Source: Streptococcus oralis (GTDB taxonomy: Bacteria; Bacillota; Bacilli; Lactobacillales; Streptococcaceae). From it: DNA of 9,179 bases. The stretch is taken from contig CAJPKC010000029.1 of assembly GCA_905370255.1 (NCBI GenBank), positions 1 to 9,179 on the forward strand. The letters run 5' to 3'. Position numbers and translations under genes: made by a program. Under the pieces are notes generated by a model. That model did no database searches. It worked only from the letters and a program-made list of their open reading frames with translations, and was not told the DNA's origin. Below, piece after piece: positions 5,565 to 9,179 of this stretch; positions within the stretch are counted from its first letter, which is position 1; each line of letters opens with the position of its first letter.

Positions 5565-7709
5565 ATGAAATTAGAAAGTATTACTGTTAAAAATTATAGG
5601 CAATTTGAAAATATAAAGTTGACTTTTAATTCAGCTGTTACAATACTTGCTGGAGCTAACAATAGTGGCAAAACCTCTTTGATTGCTTTAGTAAAAAATG
5701 TATTTTCTTCTGAAAAAAATAATTATGCTTTATCAGATATTCCCGCTCAAAATATGAAGTCTTGGATAACTTGCGTTTATCCAATATTTTATAATTTTTT
5801 TGAGAATGAGGGATCTATAGAAGCCATTGAGAAAGAATTAGTAAATATACTTTTTCCAAAAGACTTTGGGCCATCACTTCTTATAAATACGACTAGTATT
5901 AAAATCCATGTTTCGTATAATTCTAATGACGATGATATCAAACTATTTGCTGATTATATTATGGACTTAGATGATGAAAAAAGTGATTTTTATTTTCTAT
6001 ATAAGTATGAAATAAATATAACTAGATTTACAAGGTTGGTAATGGATAATTATACCAAGCTAAAGAATAGAGTTGATGCAATTAAAGAAGATAAGAGTCA
6101 ATATGCAGCTTCACAATCAGAGAATTTAGAGAATCGTATTTTAAATAAAGAACGATACTTGAAAAATCTACTTGTAAGTATTTATGTTCAATCGATAAAT
6201 CCTATTGTCTATTTTTGTGATAAAGAATATAAAAATAAATGTGAGTTTGAAGATATAAATACATTTCATAAGTTATTTAACTTGTGCTATATAAAAGCTA
6301 GCAGACCATTAGATGATGATGAATCAGATCATTCACGTATGTTAAGTAAACAAATGGTGAAAATGGTAAAACTTGATGACAATTGGAATGAGCTAATTAA
6401 ACAACTCCCAGATGAATTACTTATGCCGATTCAAGAAAAAGGAATAGATAATATTATTCGTGATACGTCTTTAGTTTCTTTAAGTGAAACAATTCATGCA
6501 TTGGAACAGACTAATGGAGGGAAATCTGGGGAGTTAATGTTAGATATGCAAGTTACAGAAGAAGACATTAGTGATTTATTACAACGGATAACAAGTGCGA
6601 CCTATAATGTTGGTGGATACTCTTTAGGGGAGTCTTCTCAAGGGCTTGGATATAGTAATTTAATTTATATACATTTACAACTTAAAGAGTATGAACGTAA
6701 TATAGACCCACTTAAGGTTAATATGTTTTTTTTAGAAGAACCCGAGTCTCATATGCATCCACAAATGCAACATGTTTTTATTAAATATTTGATTAATCAG
6801 TATCAATTAAAAAGTCAAGGCTTGGTTACGACACATTCAAATGAAATTGTTCGATCTGCAGGTATTTCTCACTTACGTATTCTTAGACGAACTGAAAATT
6901 ATTCGTCTAATTTATATGACTTATCACTACTGTTGGACGAGTTAAAACAATCAGAGGTCTCAAATGATACTTTATTGGTTGATTTTTTTGATTGGTTTTT
7001 TGAGATTGGATATTCAGAAATTGTATTTGCAGATAAAGTCATTTTTTATGAAGGAGATACTGAACGACTATTTTTAAGAAAGATTATGACTTTAGATAAG
7101 TATAAAGAGTTAAGTCAACAATATATTGCCTTCATTCAAGTTGGTGGTGCATATGCTAAAAATTATGAAAAGCTTATTAAAATGTTAGGGATTAAATCAC
7201 TTATTATTACTGATATAGATTATGAAAAAGATAAAGTAACTGTTCCGGAGATAAAAGATTCCAAAATAACAAATGCAACAATAAAATATTTTTACTCTAA
7301 AGAACATGACTCTGTAGAGCATACAGTATCAAACATCTATGAGTGGAAAAATGGTAGCGAAAATATATTTGATGATTTAATCTTTATATGTTTTCAAACT
7401 GATGCGGATGGATATGCTAGAACTTTGGAAGAAGCTATGCTTAATAAATATTTTTCTATAGATGTTTCTGATAGTTTTAAAAAAGAGGATTGGCTTAATA
7501 AAAAGCGTGACTCTAAGTTAAGATTTTCAATTCCTCAAAAAAAAGATAATACTCCAGTTTCTCAAGAAACTCTTTTGACTGTTCGTGATATCTTACTATC
7601 TACTTCGGGAAGTAAAGTTGATTTTATGTATTCTGTAATTCTAAATAACTATGTTGAATGTATGATTCCTGATTATATTGCTGGAGGTTTAGAATGGTTA
7701 ATGAAATAA
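5565..7709 (+). CDS. OLD-family ATPase-TOPRIM nuclease, GajA-like
   Basis: The protein has 714 aa. The N-terminal ABC-type ATPase has Walker A GANNSGKTS (30-38), the conserved ASRPLD (245-250), a signature-like segment SLGESSQGLG (353-362), Walker B FFLEEPESHMHP (388-399) and the switch histidine in VTTHS (H424). A TOPRIM nuclease domain follows, with VIFYEGDTE (492-500; E496, E500), the acidic pair TDID (D550, D552) and ARTLEEAML (618-626), typical of OLD nucleases. In family terms this is a class 2 OLD protein, defined by an adjacent UvrD-type helicase. In Gabija, GajA is a DNA-nicking endonuclease whose activity is held back by nucleotides and released on phage infection. The protein is longer than the roughly 580-residue founder. 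The extra length probably lies in the region between Walker A and the signature, where a charged, coiled-coil-like stretch runs about 160-205. A GGAG lies 4 nt before the ATG. The gene overlaps the helicase gene by 16 bp. Confidence 0.9.
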   Translation: MKLESITVKNYRQFENIKLTFNSAVTILAGANNSGKTSLIALVKNVFSSEKNNYALSDIPAQNMKSWITCVYPIFYNFFENEGSIEAIEKELVNILFPKDFGPSLLINTTSIKIHVSYNSNDDDIKLFADYIMDLDDEKSDFYFLYKYEINITRFTRLVMDNYTKLKNRVDAIKEDKSQYAASQSENLENRILNKERYLKNLLVSIYVQSINPIVYFCDKEYKNKCEFEDINTFHKLFNLCYIKASRPLDDDESDHSRMLSKQMVKMVKLDDNWNELIKQLPDELLMPIQEKGIDNIIRDTSLVSLSETIHALEQTNGGKSGELMLDMQVTEEDISDLLQRITSATYNVGGYSLGESSQGLGYSNLIYIHLQLKEYERNIDPLKVNMFFLEEPESHMHPQMQHVFIKYLINQYQLKSQGLVTTHSNEIVRSAGISHLRILRRTENYSSNLYDLSLLLDELKQSEVSNDTLLVDFFDWFFEIGYSEIVFADKVIFYEGDTERLFLRKIMTLDKYKELSQQYIAFIQVGGAYAKNYEKLIKMLGIKSLIITDIDYEKDKVTVPEIKDSKITNATIKYFYSKEHDSVEHTVSNIYEWKNGSENIFDDLIFICFQTDADGYARTLEEAMLNKYFSIDVSDSFKKEDWLNKKRDSKLRFSIPQKKDNTPVSQETLLTVRDILLSTSGSKVDFMYSVILNNYVECMIPDYIAGGLEWLMK
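7683..7687 (+). promoter_or_regulatory. Ribosome-binding site inside the nuclease gene
   Basis: GGAGG lies 6 nt before the ATG at 7694, within the last codons of the OLD nuclease gene. It fixes the helicase start and points to coupled translation of the pair. Confidence 0.8.
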
Positions 7710-9179
7710 TAGATAATATTTTCTTAGTTAATGCACCAGCAGGTAGTGGAAAAACAACATGGATCAAACAAGAGGTCCAAGAGTATCTTAAAAAATATTT
7801 ATATAATAACATTTTATGTATTACATTTACTAATCGTGCTGCTCTAGAGTTAGGTCAGGGAATAGATAATAATAGAGTTTATTTTGGCACAATACATAAC
7901 TTTATTAATCACCTTATAAGTAGTTTTTTTTCAAATGAGTTAACTATTGATTTTTTTCTTGAAGTATATAAAATGCAAATCGAAGAGCAGATAGAAAATC
8001 GAAATCAAAAAGATAATTGGGAAAAACGAAATGAAAGGTACAGGGCTAAATTTGGAACTCTTAATTTAGAGACTATTCGGGCAAATATAAAGAGTATTTC
8101 ATATAATGAAATGGAGTTTAGCTCACTTTATAGAGGTGAATTAGGACATGATGATTTACTAAATTTTACTAGATTACTTGCTGATAAATTTCCTATTATA
8201 AAGAAAAAAATAGTTGATAAGTATCAGTTGATATTTATTGATGAGTATCAAGATACTTCTGCAGACATATTGCACTTATTTTATTCATCAGTAGTCGGGT
8301 CTAAGTGTAAGTTATATCTGCTTGGAGATAGAATGCAACAGATATATAAAAATTATAATGGAGAGTTCGAGATTGAATTTAAACGTCTAAATAAATCTAT
8401 TAGTTTAAATAAAAATTATCGTACAACTCCTAAAATTGTTAGCATTTTAAATAATATATATAATGATGAGGACTTCATTCAGTATCCTTATGAAAATAAT
8501 AGTGACAAGTTAATGGATTTTCAACCTAAAGTTTTTATTGTAGATGATGTGGTTGAATTAGTTAACTCTCTTAAGAAGAAATATACAAATTCACTAGTGC
8601 TGTATTTATTGAATAGGGAACGTTTTGATAGTATTGGTGTAGGGAATTTGTATGATGCTTATTCAAAGATGGAAAAGTATGGATTTTCAAAGAAATATTC
8701 TTCAGTAGATATCTTGACGAAAGAAGATTTGAGAGATAAAGACCTTTTACTACATTTTTTGTTTTTGGTTGATAAACTGGTAGAAGATTATATTCAAGGT
8801 CTTTATGGGAGTGTTTTTGAAATTATACGTAATAAAGCTAAATACTTTAATTCAAATAAATACTTAATAAAGCAACATTCTGATAAAAGACTTATTAAAG
8901 ATTTGTTAAAAAATATTATTGATACATATAATGATTCTTCAGTAGATATTGATGCATTTCTCTCAGTTTGTCGAAGTCAAGATTTCATTAGAGATGAATT
9001 TTATCTAGCGGTTACTGAGGATCCTGATTATGAGTTAGTTAAAAGTGTTAAGATACGAGAAGTAAATCTTCTATCAAGTTACCTGAATAATCCAAAAGTG
9101 TCTACACAACATGGTGTAAAAGGAGAGAGTCATGATACAGTTATATTTGTTGCAGAAAATGGTAATGGCTCCTTAAGCG
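7694..9179 (+). CDS. UvrD/Rep-like SF1 helicase, GajB-like (3' end missing)
   Basis: The first 495 residues are present and the frame is open to the window edge. Superfamily 1A motifs appear in order: Walker A NAPAGSGKTTW (13-23), CITFTNRAA (42-50, motif Ia), FGTIHNF (64-70), the DE box LIFIDEYQDTS (D183, E184), LLGDRMQQIY (209-218, motif III with the Q-Q pair), NYRTTP (241-246, with R243) and STQHGVKGESHD (470-481, motif V). Motif VI and the C-terminus lie beyond the window. Such helicases translocate on single-stranded DNA using ATP. In Gabija, GajB binds the GajA complex and is thought to sense DNA ends or deplete nucleotides during infection. The 16-bp overlap with the nuclease gene and the internal GGAGG make them one translational unit. 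No frameshift or missing motif is seen in the part available. The assignment to Gabija rests on the gene pair more than on this protein alone. Confidence 0.88.
   Translation, partial: MVNEIIDNIFLVNAPAGSGKTTWIKQEVQEYLKKYLYNNILCITFTNRAALELGQGIDNNRVYFGTIHNFINHLISSFFSNELTIDFFLEVYKMQIEEQIENRNQKDNWEKRNERYRAKFGTLNLETIRANIKSISYNEMEFSSLYRGELGHDDLLNFTRLLADKFPIIKKKIVDKYQLIFIDEYQDTSADILHLFYSSVVGSKCKLYLLGDRMQQIYKNYNGEFEIEFKRLNKSISLNKNYRTTPKIVSILNNIYNDEDFIQYPYENNSDKLMDFQPKVFIVDDVVELVNSLKKKYTNSLVLYLLNRERFDSIGVGNLYDAYSKMEKYGFSKKYSSVDILTKEDLRDKDLLLHFLFLVDKLVEDYIQGLYGSVFEIIRNKAKYFNSNKYLIKQHSDKRLIKDLLKNIIDTYNDSSVDIDAFLSVCRSQDFIRDEFYLAVTEDPDYELVKSVKIREVNLLSSYLNNPKVSTQHGVKGESHDTVIFVAENGNGSLS

Overview
The window looks like chromosomal DNA of a low-GC Firmicute. 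The style of GuaA and of the intergenic DNA suggests a Negativicute such as Veillonella, but this is an impression from protein and codon style, not from a search. It contains one housekeeping gene (guaA, GMP synthase) flanked by accessory DNA on both sides.

Left part (1-2053). The window opens with two tandem copies of a 46-bp unit (period 53). Each copy ends in a palindrome centred on ACAGGCCTGT. A related palindrome follows at 130-155, and a perfect 26-bp version sits at 2028-2053. A small protein of unknown function (216-623, minus strand) is divergent from an orphan HipA-like Ser/Thr kinase (777-1970, plus strand). Both genes appear to use extended -10 promoters (TGCTATAAT). The 150 bp between them carries a 19-bp palindrome, AACTCAGATAATCTGAGTT, plus an isolated copy of its half-site, which suggests a shared operator. 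No HipB-type DNA-binding partner is visible. A strong hairpin terminator ends the kinase gene.

Middle (2054-3980). guaA (2297-3832, 511 aa) is complete, with all the GATase and ATP-pyrophosphatase motifs. A 35-bp imperfect palindrome covers its promoter, and its leader of about 105 nt contains a small hairpin. A rho-independent terminator lies 112 bp downstream.

Right part (3981-9179). Immediately after guaA the sequence becomes visibly more AT-rich. Three same-strand genes follow. The first encodes a 425-aa protein with a C-terminal Apea-like HEPN domain carrying the R-x4-H ribonuclease motif. The second encodes a 714-aa OLD-family ATPase-TOPRIM nuclease. The third encodes a UvrD/Rep-like helicase, overlaps the nuclease gene by 16 bp and runs off the end of the window. 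Nuclease plus helicase is the architecture of Gabija anti-phage defence (GajA/GajB). The HEPN gene upstream is not part of canonical Gabija and may be an added RNase effector or a separate defence gene. A 202-bp gap between the HEPN and nuclease genes holds a plausible promoter and a foldable, terminator-like element. The likely reading is a defence island next to guaA, whose 3' end is a reported integration hotspot, although no integrase or att repeat is visible here.
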